Assembly: GCF_002443255.2 (NCBI RefSeq)
Contig: NW_019211455.1
Coordinates: 24,902,479 to 24,966,478 of the forward strand
DNA from: Varroa destructor
Lineage: Eukaryota > Arthropoda > Arachnida > Mesostigmata > Varroidae
Length of the DNA stretch: 64,000 nucleotides
Reading direction: 5' to 3'
The notes beneath the pieces were generated by a model, which did not search any database, had not been told where the DNA came from, and worked only from the letters and a program-made list of their open reading frames with translations. The translations under genes and the position numbers were made by a program. Below are positions 1 to 13,092 of the stretch, in pieces. Within the stretch, counting starts at the first letter, position 1. Each line of letters starts with the position of its first letter.

Positions 1-3000
1 CTTGTCCTAAAGAGTAACAGCTTTGGTGTAGAATTGAAATGCATAATGTTTCAACACTCCTGCACGCGTACGGGTTATTCTGTTCAAGCGATTCGTAGCG
101 CAGTTGCAGATCACAAGTTGCCGTGTTCGAGTCTTCGACTGTTAGCGTTACCTCAAAATGGAAAGCGACAGGGCTTCAGTGACAAAAAAGCACACAATTC
201 ATATTAAGAATATAAACTATAAATTGGACATCTTTTGTCAATGGAGAAGATTGTTAGGCGGCAAGTGTTAATCGTATACCCTACACATATGCGTCCCGAA
301 AATAAGGAGCATTCTCATCGTCCTCGGTCCTTTAATTGAGAAAGAAGGATGATCAGAAGGAGTGGTCCTTTAGTGACGCCGGTTTCAACAATCACAGCAA
401 AACCTATTAACGTCAATTACATGTATTTTGTGTAGAATACTTATGGGACATTTCGCAAATGAGGCTCTGTTCACAGACAGCTAGGTAACATGCAGGACAC
501 TTGATATATAACAACCATAGTCGTATAGTTAATACGTATTAATAACTATCTAGTTTACACCCACGTGCATACTATAATCTGTGTTGGACGTGCATTCGCA
601 CGGGTGATTAGGGGGTGTATGTTTTGGAAGTGTAAAGTTGTAATATGGCGAAACGGGCAGGCCACAGGATTCGCAGGAGAAAGTGAACACGGGGTAGCTC
701 AGGTTTTGCTCAGGTTATACCTGACTCATCTGGGTTATAAATGTATAGCTCATAGAAGTCAGATTTCATGTTCCGAGAATAGTTCTGTACGGAAGACATC
801 CGTGTGTTCAGGGCGACGAATGTTTGCTTAACCTAGTATCGCATTCAGTATGCTCTAACTGGTCCCTTCTAGCTTCGTTGGTTTACAGCTAAAGCGCATT
901 GTAAACAATAATTTAATCGAAAGGTAATCTGGCTGGCTTTTCCACAGAGATCCGATCTACCACAGCAGTAGGATTTGCTACTAAAAGGATTATAAGGCGG
1001 ATCGATGCCATCATGGTGAATATTGTACGAAGCAGTTCCACAATGTTCTCTTAATATTTAATATTCCGGATAATTAAAATAGAGAAAACTATAAATCCTT
1101 GAAGTTTGAGAGCTAAGACAATAGCTTGCCTCAAAAAATTTGATCGGCGCTGGGATCGTAGTAGAGCACTCAACATACGGTGCATCCGGTTTAGACATCT
1201 GGTGGTATATAGCAATTCAGGAAGTTCAATTTAGCATGCGTGTATGCACTTACTAGTTTTCACAAATTGTAAAGCTCATAATATTTTAATAGACTCTTAA
1301 TTTTAGAGCCTTCGATTCTATTATCGGCAACAACTACTAACCGGGTGATACTATAGCTATCAGGCGCATGCTGCAAGTGCTTCTTAGAAAAAATACTTTT
1401 AGATATAGAAATAGAAAAGGAAGGCTCTGATCTTTAGCATCAACATGCACACAGAGAACACAAACGATGCCATACACGCATCAGTCGGATAGATTAAGTT
1501 GACATAGATTGTGTAAGTTACATTATTTTCGGCAATCTTACTACAAGCTTATAATAAGAAATGCTTTAATTTTTTTTCGGACGGACGGACGGACACTAGT
1601 CTTACGGTGCTTGCAACATACTTAGATTGAGCCGTGTTCTCCGTCGCCCTCTTCATAAGCTCGGCTCGAAACGGTTGAGTCGCTTAAAACGGTAGAGTTC
1701 TTCACGGATTAAACTCACGGAGACTCTCCACTCAGATTAAGCCGTTGAGACAAGCTACTGTTATTACCGAAAAACCTTTTTGTCTTTGGTACGACCTCAC
1801 CCCCGTAGCAGCTCCACGGCCCGCAAAGTAGATTGAAACCATTCATCTCAGTTTGCCCTAATTTCGTTGTGAACTGTATAATAACAAGTTAGTCGCGTTC
1901 TATTCTTTTGGATCTCCCTATTGCTTGCTTCCCCTATTACGTTTTGCCGATTTCTGAATGCTTGTGGGACCAATTGATGCTTCGGGCTTGGTCTATTTAG
2001 AATTTGTTGTCCTGAACAATTCGTGGCTGTGGCGCTTCCGACAACTGTTCAAAGCCGGGATACTAAACTCTAGACAGATCATATTGTAACCATATTGTAG
2101 AATGAGCTATAAGCCACAAGCGCATACCCCTTCATGTAGACTGAGCTGTATTTGTTATAAGGATGAGCTTTAGGAGCGAGTCTGTAATAGAACGCTATCG
2201 ATGTACCCTGCGTGCAGTCTGTATGCACAGTCAGCCACTTTGAATTTGAGTCGAGCGGTCCCTACATCATTTAGACAGAGCAAAGTACAGCCGATATATA
2301 ATGGTAAAAGTATTGATATTTTTCCCTCAGAATCACTCTGAATAAGCGAAAGGTTTTTAGAGAAATTCTAAGCTTCCGTAATCACGCTAGTTGATATAAA
2401 TAGCTGACTAGAGCTAGTCACAGATCTGGTTGGAATCAGCCATCTTTGAAGGGTTCTTTCGGTTGGAATACATAACTCACTTCACTATGACTCTATGCAA
2501 TATATTAAAGCTTTGATGATAGATGACGTGGAGAAGTTAGTACGATCAATCAATTTAGTAGCATAGTCTTTTCCAAAAACGCATTATCAAGTTGCTTGAA
2601 TATTGTGCTTCATCCTTTATATCTACGTTATTACGGCGCAGGATAGAGAGGTATACAATTTTTCTTTTTATCACAGAATATAATAACAATAAGCATTCTT
2701 AAATCCTCTTATTAGTTCTGCGCAGGTTTACCTCTAGCAGTCGCCTAATTGAAGCAATATGAGCACCCTGATCTTATGTTTATATGTTTTCTTGCTATAT
2801 CGATACACTTACGCTTGGAATTGTGTCTCTAGCGTCGTTGCCTAAGTAGATCAATCAGGCCATAGATTGTTAGTTTTTTAGTTAAGAGACTAATTATTGT
2901 ATTCTGCCTAAGGCGGTAGTGAATATGGCGTACGATGCGGCAAATGATTAGCAAATGGGCGTTCCTGTAGCCTATATACATTCTGTCTTTAGTTCGAAGA

Positions 3001-4215
3001 TAGGTTCCAAGTTCTTAAGCCCCCGTCATGGCAATCATGTGTGAAGATTCAATTAAGGCAAAGTTCGAAACCTAATCGCCCTAAACAGTCCTATTAATCT
3101 TTGCGTTGCCAAGTTGACGCGTCGAGAAGGGTGAGCAAGGTTGATAAGCGTTCTACAGAACATGCTTAGCAAAAAAAAAGTTTTCTATTGCTTTAGAAGC
3201 CGGTTGAATATGATGATCCATAAAAATGGGATATAGTACGCGTATATACAGTATGAATTTCTATACACTAATCGTGTAGGACAATGATTTTAAAACGATG
3301 CTTTCTAGAGTTAAGATATGCTTAATTCTTCGTGCCTTTTAAAAATCTTTAGACAGAGCTAACGCTCACAATTATGCCATGAAAAAGATACGAATTAGCA
3401 TGCACAGCGGCCTAGTTCATGACGACATCACGGCCTGTACACCATCGTACGTCACTGACCATACACGTGCATCTATTTGCTCGAACATACGTGCCCCAAA
3501 GGTTGAGCCGGTTGCTAATAATCCTCTCCGCCACTTGGATCGCCAAACGAAATGCTTGCATCCAGTATTAGCGTTGTGTCAATTTAGAAGAAATTTAGCA
3601 ATTTAGAAGAAAACAAACAGCCTGCATATAGCGATTTGAGGCCTGGTCAGACAGGACTCGAAAAACCGATAGCATAGAGAGTTGATGTAGCTATAACGTA
3701 TGATGATTAGTAGTATGGCAGTTTCACAGGACCCTCTATCATTCTATGATAGCTCTCTCAGACAGAATACTTTACCGACTATATATTAATAGAATGAATC
3801 CCTCCAAAAATATATGGTCGCCCTTGTAGTCCCCCCACTATTTAGCCAATAGTGGGTTATCATCGTATAAAATAAGCAAAGCGATTCTGTAAGGCGAAAG
3901 GTTTGGGAGGTATTAGAACTTTTATTCTTTTAATGGTTTACATTTTTAAACCTGCCTATAGCTGGTTCGCAGTGTTTACGAGGCACCAATCGGAATGGAA
4001 GCTGTAGCAGGCACACAAGTTCAATCCTTCGATATTTAGCTTGTATTGTTCTGTATGTTTGCTACACAAAGTTACGTTTTTCTGATCATCCAATGATTTC
4101 CAAAATATACCTTTGGTAATTGTTACGAAACATATACAAGCCTAGCTAAAGACATGTGAAAAAGGGTAAGCTAATAAGGTCGCGTGTTTACATCTTCTCT
4201 TCTCTCCACTTTAAG
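1..4215. other. Unassigned non-coding DNA
   Basis: No open frame with recognisable protein similarity on either strand. A four-unit GGAC tandem repeat lies at about 1578-1595. A short near-tandem duplication of an A-rich unit lies at about 3580-3615. Nothing else could be supported. Confidence 0.6.
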
Positions 4216-4300
<85 letters not shown>

Positions 4301-4301
4301 C
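4216..4301. repeat. (CTA)n trinucleotide microsatellite
   Basis: About 28 uninterrupted CTA units (TAG on the other strand), followed by a few degenerate CTA/CCTA units. It produces artefactual poly-Leu and poly-Ser open frames on the two strands. The long pure run suggests a young, probably length-polymorphic locus. Confidence 0.97.
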
Positions 4302-7300
4302 ACTACCTACATTTCTAGACGCAGAAATATTTTCATTTTTCTGAACCCTCCACTTGAACCACGTACTGCCTGTTTTACCTGGAAAAATAAGCGTGAATAG
4401 CCTCAGAGAGACCGAGTTAGACAATAGCGGCTTATGTGTTTACATCAGGACTAAAGCAGGCCTTGAACAAAAGGTGTCCTGAGAATGAGTCTCAAATTTA
4501 GCATATCTAACGTTGGATTCTATTTTTGAGCAGCTGCGTTACATTAATTCACACGATTTTTCCCAGCCCTTACTTATACTTATTCTAAAACGACAGATGA
4601 ATCAAAGGGACTCTAGTGTGAAAGATTACTGAATTACCCTGAATAAACACACTAGTGGCCATATTTGCAAAAGGCGATAGACAAACACTTGACATGGAAA
4701 CCTGAGCTGATAGCCTTTATAGAATCTAGTCAATGTCGTTCAATACCGTATATTAGTAAACAATGGCTCTATGTAAATATTACTATTGGTTTATTGTTAG
4801 AATCGGTTAACTGAAAGTTAATTGATATTCGAACGTTCGTGTGTGACCAGCATCGATTACTGGGTCTTACCTGTTCAATCAAACGCGTTTAATGGGCACA
4901 TTGGAGGCTGACCCGATAATGATAGATACAACTCAGTCGCTTGCGCACTGATCTAACAATGGCCGGATGACAGTAGATGAAAATCTACTCAGTCAAACAA
5001 CTCGCAATCGGCAATCGCCTATTGGTGGACTATGGAATCATCAATATTCGACGCCAGCTGATAAGCTATTGGTGATATTGCGGAAGGCCTTTTCGACGGC
5101 GCCGCTATTTAGATAGCGGTACCTTTACGGTATCACAAAACAACCTAACCATACATACAGTTGAAAAATCAATGTCTATGTGGAGATTTTGTCAGTTTTC
5201 CTAATCTTTATATATATATATATATATATTTTTAGCTAGTCACCCAAATACGCAAAACTATGCAGGTTCCTAGGAACTAAATGGGTGATTTTAGTAGGCT
5301 CATTAAAAGGCTGTAGTGCATCAAATCTACACTAGATAATTTCAGGCAATCTAAGGTCATGCGTGAATTGACAAACCATCCTACCAAATGAATTATAACG
5401 TCTAATTGATATAGTTAATCGTATAAAAGAGCCTTGCACGTCATCGAACATGCACGTGTTTACTAAGTGGAAAATGATCCATAGTTGCTATGATGCTGAA
5501 ACACGCGGAATAAATATATTATGTGGCTACTCGTGACCATCTGTTCCTTAAGCCGCCATGTATCTAGATCAACAGGCGTATTGACGTGTATATAGGTAAT
5601 CGTCTGAGCGTTTTTGTCCATGTTTTACTCATCTGTACCAAGTTTTGTGGCTGGCATTACGAATTGCTCTAGGCGGCTGGTTTCTAACATGGGACGAAGT
5701 GTCTCTACGCCAGGGCTTAAACCAGGATCATCATGTTCTCCTGGATTCAGTAAGGGACCTAGATACTATACATGGGTCTATTTGCCTAGCTCCTATAGAA
5801 GCGCTATACGTACAATTATTCAGCTGACTAATCCTTTCAACTGGCTGAATTTTAGTAAACCTCATCGTGCCAAGTATAATGCTTAACAGTGAAATGGAGA
5901 GTCAAACGTCCCGACTACCGAGCTTTCCCGAGGGTACATATTTAATGCCGTCTTTAAGGACGCTTACCTTGACTGGAACGCTTGAAAAGGCTTCAAATGC
6001 GGCCTATTGTGGCGAAGATCTGCTAGAGTGCTTGCTCAGGTTAGCAGGAAAGCGGTCGTTCGGCACTAAGTAATCCAAGAAAGAAGGAAAGATATGGAGT
6101 GTTAACGTGGAGCCTTCTTCACGGACTATTAGGAAAAGGTTGGGTCTGTGTAATTTTCTTTGTCGTTTTCGTCGTTACCGCCCCATTGTCACAAAACCTA
6201 AAAAATTAACGCAGTCAGTTTTTATGTAAAAAAATTGCCTCTGGTTTTTAGCGTGCGATGTTTGCGTGCCACATCTCTTAGATATTTTAGCCCAAATTTA
6301 CATAATCATCTATAGGCTGAAGTTAAAGTCTACCCACTGATAAATAAGATCGTTTCAAGCGCCGCCAACGACACTTCGTTGCACAATCTATGTGCATTTA
6401 GAAAAAAGGAAAATTATTATCCTTCCGTTTCAGAAATCGGACGCTATTGTTGCTCACTGGATTGAGGTACTGTCTATTCAACTAACCTAGAACAGAAGCG
6501 AAATTCTCCCAACGCTGATAAATCACCCAACTGACCCGTTCCTTACAAAAACAAGTGGAATAATCAGCAGACGCCCGAGTTGGCGTGAAAATCGTGCAAC
6601 CTGCAAACGATGCTTATTCTGTTCTGCACTGACGTGTTACAAAAGCGGGCTAAACGCTGTTGACCAAGTCGGTGAGACGCAGGGATTCAGAGAAAGGGAC
6701 GCCACAACTTAGTATATGGAATACTGAATTTGCAGGCCGACGCGCTACACTGGTAGCAAAGTTCGTTATAATGAGGTAGTTTCAATTATTCTTTTAGCTG
6801 TTGTATTTAGGATAGTAAGTCGGATGGTAAGGTGGAACAGAGTAGTTACTTTATATTTTTGAGCGTACATATACCTCTAGTGAAATTCAGAATATCGACG
6901 CATCTCTTAACTACGCATGGTTCTAGTTGTCAAAATTAATCCTCTGCTGTTCGATTTAGACAATTTTCGAAAATGATTCAATTGGGTTAACTTTTCGGCA
7001 AGACCTATTTTATAATATATATATATATATATATATATGGATATATATACGTCAATTAGCTGTTAAACAGATATTCAATCACTACTGGACGTATTCCAAT
7101 GTAATGTTACGTAAGAGCTGCACTCGCGCGTTCTCAACTCTGTTAATAACACTTTGCGCGTCTTGTGAAATTCAACGCACCTCTGATTAGGATTACTATT
7201 GATTTCGGTAATTTTCCTAATTGTACAATTACTTTACTTAAAAGCTTACTTAAAATAGCCGCACAACAGACATGTGGAAATAAAGATGCAGACAACGGTA

Positions 7301-10279
7301 TGATAATAGGAACGTTCAACAGCAGCGAATTCACAGGTTTTCGGCCATAGGCCTCAACTAGCTCCGCCACGGATGCATAACGCAATCGGCCTAGCCACGT
7401 GGTCCTCGCCAGTGCACCCTGAAGCAACCTCCATCCAACTGGCTCCGGAACCAGGCAGTTTGCTAGCGAACCACAACGAAGGCCAGGCCGGTGTTCGTCA
7501 CAGTAGGCGTCAACGCGCTGTAAACAAAACAAGAGTGGTGAAGGCAAAAACGTGGAGAGCTATCCCATTTGCCCTCAGTCGCTACAAGGTCGGCGATTTG
7601 CTGCTTTGTGTTTACTATGTGGCCACAGTGTACCTCGGGGCGAGGCCAACCAAAGCATGGGCTATTTAGGTCAAATACAGCGGGCACATCGCAGCTAGGT
7701 AGGCACACGATAACTACACGAACGGATAGGACGAAACAGGCAGCGCAAATGACACTCGTTGAAGTAGTGCTTCTGTGAATTATAGACGAGTCAGACGAAA
7801 GTGCGAATGTACGCTGACTTCATGTGTTTCTTGGGCATGACCGTGTTGGGATTTCCTGGATTCCACCCTGCGATGAAACTAGACAGCTGGTTCAGACTAG
7901 CTGCGGGACCAAGTAATAGATGAATGAGAGAAAACGAAAGGAGCGCGATACATATAAGTGTACAGACACATATAAGTTATGCTGGCAAACGGGTCGCAAG
8001 TAGATAGGTATCTTCTGTCCAGCATTTAGCCAGTACCCGTACATAAGCCCCACGCATTAGATAATAGCATATCCGCCACGTGCACTGGATTGGGTCCTAT
8101 CGAAAGTCGCTATCTCCTCGTTTGCGATTGCGTACTATATTGCAGATCTGCAGTACCTATCGAAGGAGCCCACCCCAGTAAATAACCTTAAAATTATAAA
8201 ATTTAGTCAATAACGGGTAGCCAAGTAGCGTACCAATAATATACATATATGTACATATATATTACGAATATTGATACAAATAGAGGTTGCTTTTTAGATA
8301 AGAGGCCATAAAGTGGGGAAAACATAGTATGCGAAATCTCTGCACTGCGCAACACGTCGCCTCTTCATGCAGGCGATCAGACATACGCCTTGGAGTTAAA
8401 CATGTATGAAGATGTGTAACAAATGTTAAGCCGAAAAACATGTGCATGCCAGATGATCGAATAACGTATTGGGCTATATGCCTAGTTGCAGAACTTCTAA
8501 TTATTGCAAGAAGGGCAAAGCCACAAGTAACATCACATTCTTCTATTAAATGATTGAGCACTATATTCCGAATAAAGCCTATCAAATCACAGTGCCATAT
8601 CGAAAGCGATACCTCTAGTTATAGAAGGAAACTTCCACAATGTTTCTCAAAATGGTGAATACCATAACGACCTCCGCGCGATAATATAATGGCGCTTTAA
8701 TTACGCTATTTGTATGGTTATGCACGTTACCTTATAGAACGTACATGCCTGCGGATTCAGGCGCGGCCACGTGCAGTTGTCGTAGTTGTAGTAGATACAT
8801 GTTAGCAGCCATGTAGGTCACACAAAATCGGTTGGTATAAAGATTTGCGATTCCGCTAATTCACACGCGTTTCTAAAATGTGCTGATGTCAGAGCCAGGA
8901 CCCTTCTTATTCGACCACCGGCCCCTTCTAATGTAGTCGAAATATTAATTTTTTTTCAGGAAGTAGTATATTGTAACTGTAAGTGTTCGGTGGCAAATCA
9001 TATGGTACAAGTCTATGCGAGAAATAGTACATCCGAGGGCTATCTAACCTGTGTGGACCGGGGCGATTAAAGTTTTTGTTGTTCTAAAAGTGTGTTTCTA
9101 ATTATGGGAAAGGGGCTTACTGAATGTTTATCGAGATTTCACGATTCACTATTATGATGTTAATCTCGTCATCGAAGATAAATTACTGAATGTATCTTGT
9201 AGCTAGATTATTTGTCTTTGTTGTTCGGAGGTGTCAAGTGGAGAGCTCTTCGATCATTTTTTTGTGAAGTATGAACTCAATCACCACGTGCGATAATGCC
9301 GTCCGGACCGATGGATAATTCGAGGGGTGGAATTCAGAGATAGTACTATTGTTTAACGTACTTCTATAGGCGACTACTCCTTATTTTAGCATTTCGTATC
9401 GTAATCTATTTAACCTACAACTGTAAACTCTATAAAATAGACTCGTAAACAACACTCTTTTCCTAGCTTGCCTTGAACCATGCACGCCATCTTCTGTTGC
9501 TTTCGTAGCTCTCTAAATTATTGTCACCAATAGACCTATCGTGAAACAGTCAATTTGGGTAACCGCATTGCCAAAAAGACCCTGGGATTAGCCCATATTA
9601 ACTGTTACTGTTCCCATAGAAGGTCATTGGAAGAGCAGCCGCCGGAGCCATCGAGTGAACGCCGGCCGGACCTAGCATCAGTAAAACGATTTTCTGCCCA
9701 TCTCATACGGTGCTAACCTACCTGCCGCCTAACCTATTTTGCCTCATTTGTGAAAATATGGGGAAGCGGTAGATAACAGAATGTACCCTGTTTAGAAGAG
9801 TGCATTTTAATCAATTATCTACTACTTTATGCTTTTCCTGTCTTCTACTTACTCGATTAATCAAAGCTACGTATAACTTCCTCCAAAAAATCGTAACTTT
9901 ATTCAAATACAACTTTCTGTCCATTCGTGCATCTACTTAATGCATTTAGTTTCTTCAGTGGTCTATGGTTTATTCACACTGCCATCCGAAGAAGTCCCCG
10001 GGGCGATTTCGCTAAAATCGTATAAACAATAAATCATAGTGCTATTTATTTTATACTATTTATTTATAACAGAACTCGTACTGGGTTTGAATGTTTAGGT
10101 GAAGTTCGGCAAATCTTAGCACTATTTGCATTGCAAAAAAAAAAAAAAAAAACTTAAAAAAGGCAATATTTGTGTCGATTGGGTTGGATGCTCTTATTTT
10201 TCACTGTTCAACCCGCATTCTGCATACAGCCGGCGAAATCTCTCGCAAATTAGTAGTCGATTCAAAACAATGCTTTTCG

Positions 10280-10304
10280 AAAAAAAAAAAAAAAAAAAAA
10301 AAAA
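10280..10304. repeat. Poly(A) homopolymer, 25 nt
   Basis: Twenty-five consecutive A residues, with a second 18-nt A run about 130 bp upstream at 10135-10152. They could be remnants of retroposed poly(A) tails or plain slippage repeats. No target-site duplication was recognised. Confidence 0.9.
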
Positions 10305-12257
10305 CTTCCACGAAACAAACGACAGTTCCGTCCATAAGTTACAGTAAAAAGGTGACCATGTGCTTTATGGCAATTAACGTATACAATTTATAATTTTCTA
10401 GCTAGAAATTGATTAGAAAAACGGTAACTTTGACAGGTTACAGGTAAATGTAAGGGCAAAATAGAAATGTAAACAATATGTGGATATCAAAAATGACTGG
10501 TCAGTGGCGTCAGATATTGTATGTGAATCTAGCAGTAACTGTAAGTAAGTGTGAATTAACAACTATTCGTGGCTTTCAGAAGCTTCGAACTTAGATACAC
10601 GACTTATGAACGAAGTAGTCGACACAGCCACTTATAAAATGGCGTTACAGGTAGGTGTCTGTACGAGACGGTGGGTAAATAACGCCACGAGATACGTTGA
10701 CGGTCAGGTATACAGCAGCGAAACGTACGATAATACCAGTGATACATAAAATGGGAAAAAGTGTTATTTTGTCACTAAGCGCTTGTTTAAGATTGTTTGT
10801 TGATTGTGTTTTTCTCAGATCTTTTTTTGAGTCGTTGTAAACGGCATTTAAATAGTTATGTCGCAGAACTCAATGATCCAATTAAATATGCCTATTACAG
10901 TTGTAAAATGTTCAAGGACCTACGTATCGAGATGATTATTATCTATATGAGAACGTAGAGCAGGCTTATACTGAACTCTGTACAAGCCTTACGTCTACGA
11001 CACAACTATCAATTCTGTAGTGGCATTTACTATAGCATATTAATTCTATGTTAATTTTATTAGTGAGACAACCGTGTTTTTATCGTCATGGCCTCAAACA
11101 CCACCCATCGGTACTACACGATATAATTTATTTTTTTTTTTTTGTACAGTGACATATTCGAAATATAACATGGCTACAACCTCAGTGTAACGTGCAGGCG
11201 CTTTTAGTTTTTCGGCACAAAACGAATAGTTTATGCCGAACTGCTGTAGATCAAAGACACTGTATTTGAAGCTTTATCTGTTTGTTTATGAAAACGCTCG
11301 AGAGAACCTATCAAAACTTAAGTCTATCGAAAGCTAGCTAGTAGATACTCAACGTTTATATATTATACCAAGTTGGCGCCTATTGCTCCGCAGCTTTCGT
11401 AGAATTATTTCACAGGTATAGCGTTAGACATATAGCATGGATATTTTCCAGTATTCCTTAGAAACGATGTATAATTACTAGTGACATCACCGCAATTAAT
11501 ACGTATTTGTTTGCTCGTAGCTATCTGAGTGTTGAGTTTTCTACTAGTTCTGCCATACCTAAAGCTGCAAGCGGCGTTGGCCGCCCAACTACAGCAGCCA
11601 CTGCTAATTTTCGTCAAGATCAATTTATTGATATTAACGGAGAAGACACGCTCGAGAGCGATCAGCTATGGTCGGCCTATCTCAGAGCTGAACAAGCGTC
11701 CGCCTTTTCATATTGACGCCGATAACGACAATGACAAAAGTGATGGAGTAATGATAATATAGAGGTGATGACAGAGACAAGGGGGCGTGAAATAAGGAAC
11801 CCATAGACTAGAGGAACAGGTCATTTCACATAGTTTGGGTGTAGTACAGCGTGTACAGTGTGTAATGTAATCGAGGCCGAAGGCCACGCCTTAACGCCAA
11901 TGGCGCTAAGACCACAGTCGTTATTATTAATTGTGGTATTGTCTGACGTGGCGACAAGATCACCAACAGTATACTGCATAATCACCTCCAACCTGATATA
12001 GATAGAAAAACAATCAGCGATACAGGCTTCCAAATATAGAACACACACAGGTAACACTAAAAAAGTGAACCCGGACCATACACTTCGTCCGAGTTCGTTG
12101 CGCTCTGATCGCGAAAATTACATGGACAGACTGACGGGGCTATTGTGAGGGGCACGTATAGCAGTCTTTCTTTCTTTCTGCGAAGAGTAGTCGAAACCAA
12201 AGCAAATCGGAGAAACAGGACAGGTGCTCGAGAAGATAAACTGACAGTGCTCAGATA

Positions 12258-12301
12258 GGGGGAGATAGAGGGATAAATGGTAGGGGGAGGGGGGGGGGGG
12301 G
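12258..12301 (+). repeat. G-rich tract with G-quadruplex potential
   Basis: Several G runs of three or more, ending in an uninterrupted run of 13 G at 12289-12301. The spacing of the runs fits a potential intramolecular G-quadruplex on the plus strand. No neighbouring gene gives it an obvious role. Confidence 0.6.
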
Positions 12302-13052
12302 TAGTTTGCGACGAATGAACTAGAACATGTACTTGATTATAACTGAGCCTTCGGAAAGTGAAGGCTTCTGTTTTAAATCTTCTATTCTATTTAAGGACGC
12401 CAAATCTTCTGTCTTTCTGTCAATTTATTTTATATTATTTATTCTAGTAAAAGTTCATGTCAGAGGTTGTTAGTAATCTATAATGGCATGATAATGAAAG
12501 TATCTTACGGCACAAAATTCCCGCGTAGGACTTCATGAGACATTCGGATATACCTTACTGCAGTTATTAACCTTCAGTGAGACCTACAAGGTTACCTGTG
12601 AATACTTTGGTATAATATAAGATGTGCACGAAACGTCACAAGCCAGTTTTTGGCTCACCGGGTAGCGATGTTGCCGGGAGAAACTGAAACATACCCGGCA
12701 CGATTTGACTCGAAAAGACCGGCCTGTTATCTTTATAGTAGCACATGTTGGAAGCGTCTGAAAGCACGTTCCGGGCAGGCTGGTTCGCAGCCGACTGTAT
12801 TGGTTCGATAGTAGTATTATATGGAAAAAAAAATCTAAAAGAGTGAATTGAGGTCGATACAAATCCAAACGTGAGTGCCAAAGACATTTTAAAAGCATAC
12901 TGCGCTATATACATATATAAACGCAATGAAACGATCGACAGATTGCATGCGCCATTTACTGCAAATAACTAAACAATCTAAAACAGCCAGATTTGAATTC
13001 TATCTGTTTGGAAAATATGTTTACTCGGTCAATAGATATATAGACAGATCTT

Positions 13053-13092
13053 GCCTGTATATTATAGACAGATCTGTCTATAACATACAGGC
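13053..13092. repeat. 40-bp near-perfect palindrome
   Basis: The stretch equals its own reverse complement except for one symmetric mismatch pair. Its core is the perfect 18-bp palindrome ATAGACAGATCTGTCTAT. A related copy of the core half-site lies just upstream at about 13040-13052, so a short unit seems to have been duplicated and inverted. Confidence 0.9.

Larger units (their letters stand above)
4302..13052. other. Unassigned non-coding DNA with simple repeats
   Basis: No assignable gene. It contains TA runs at about 5208-5229 and 7013-7038, poly(A) tracts at 10135-10152 and 10280-10304, and a G-rich stretch at 12258-12301. Between about 7140 and 7780 the sequence is richer in G+C and open on both strands without recognisable similarity. 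An interrupted frame at 5600-6073 was also judged unsupported. Confidence 0.55.

Noticed and set aside
96..134. tRNA-like A-box (TAGCGCAGTTG) and B-box-like (GTGTTCGAGTC) motifs
   Set aside because: The boxes are only about 28 nt apart, too close for a tRNA, and no acceptor stem pairs around them.
4156..4424. Poly-Leu and poly-Ser open frames on the two strands
   Set aside because: They are translations of the CTA microsatellite; nothing outside the repeat looks coding.
5600..6073. Long frame of about 158 codons on the plus strand with two internal TGA stops
   Set aside because: Two stops and no recognisable similarity; it could be a pseudogene, but chance explains it equally well.
7143..7547. 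134-codon minus-strand frame
   Set aside because: No family pattern, and equally open frames exist on the opposite strand; recorded only as a G+C-richer patch.
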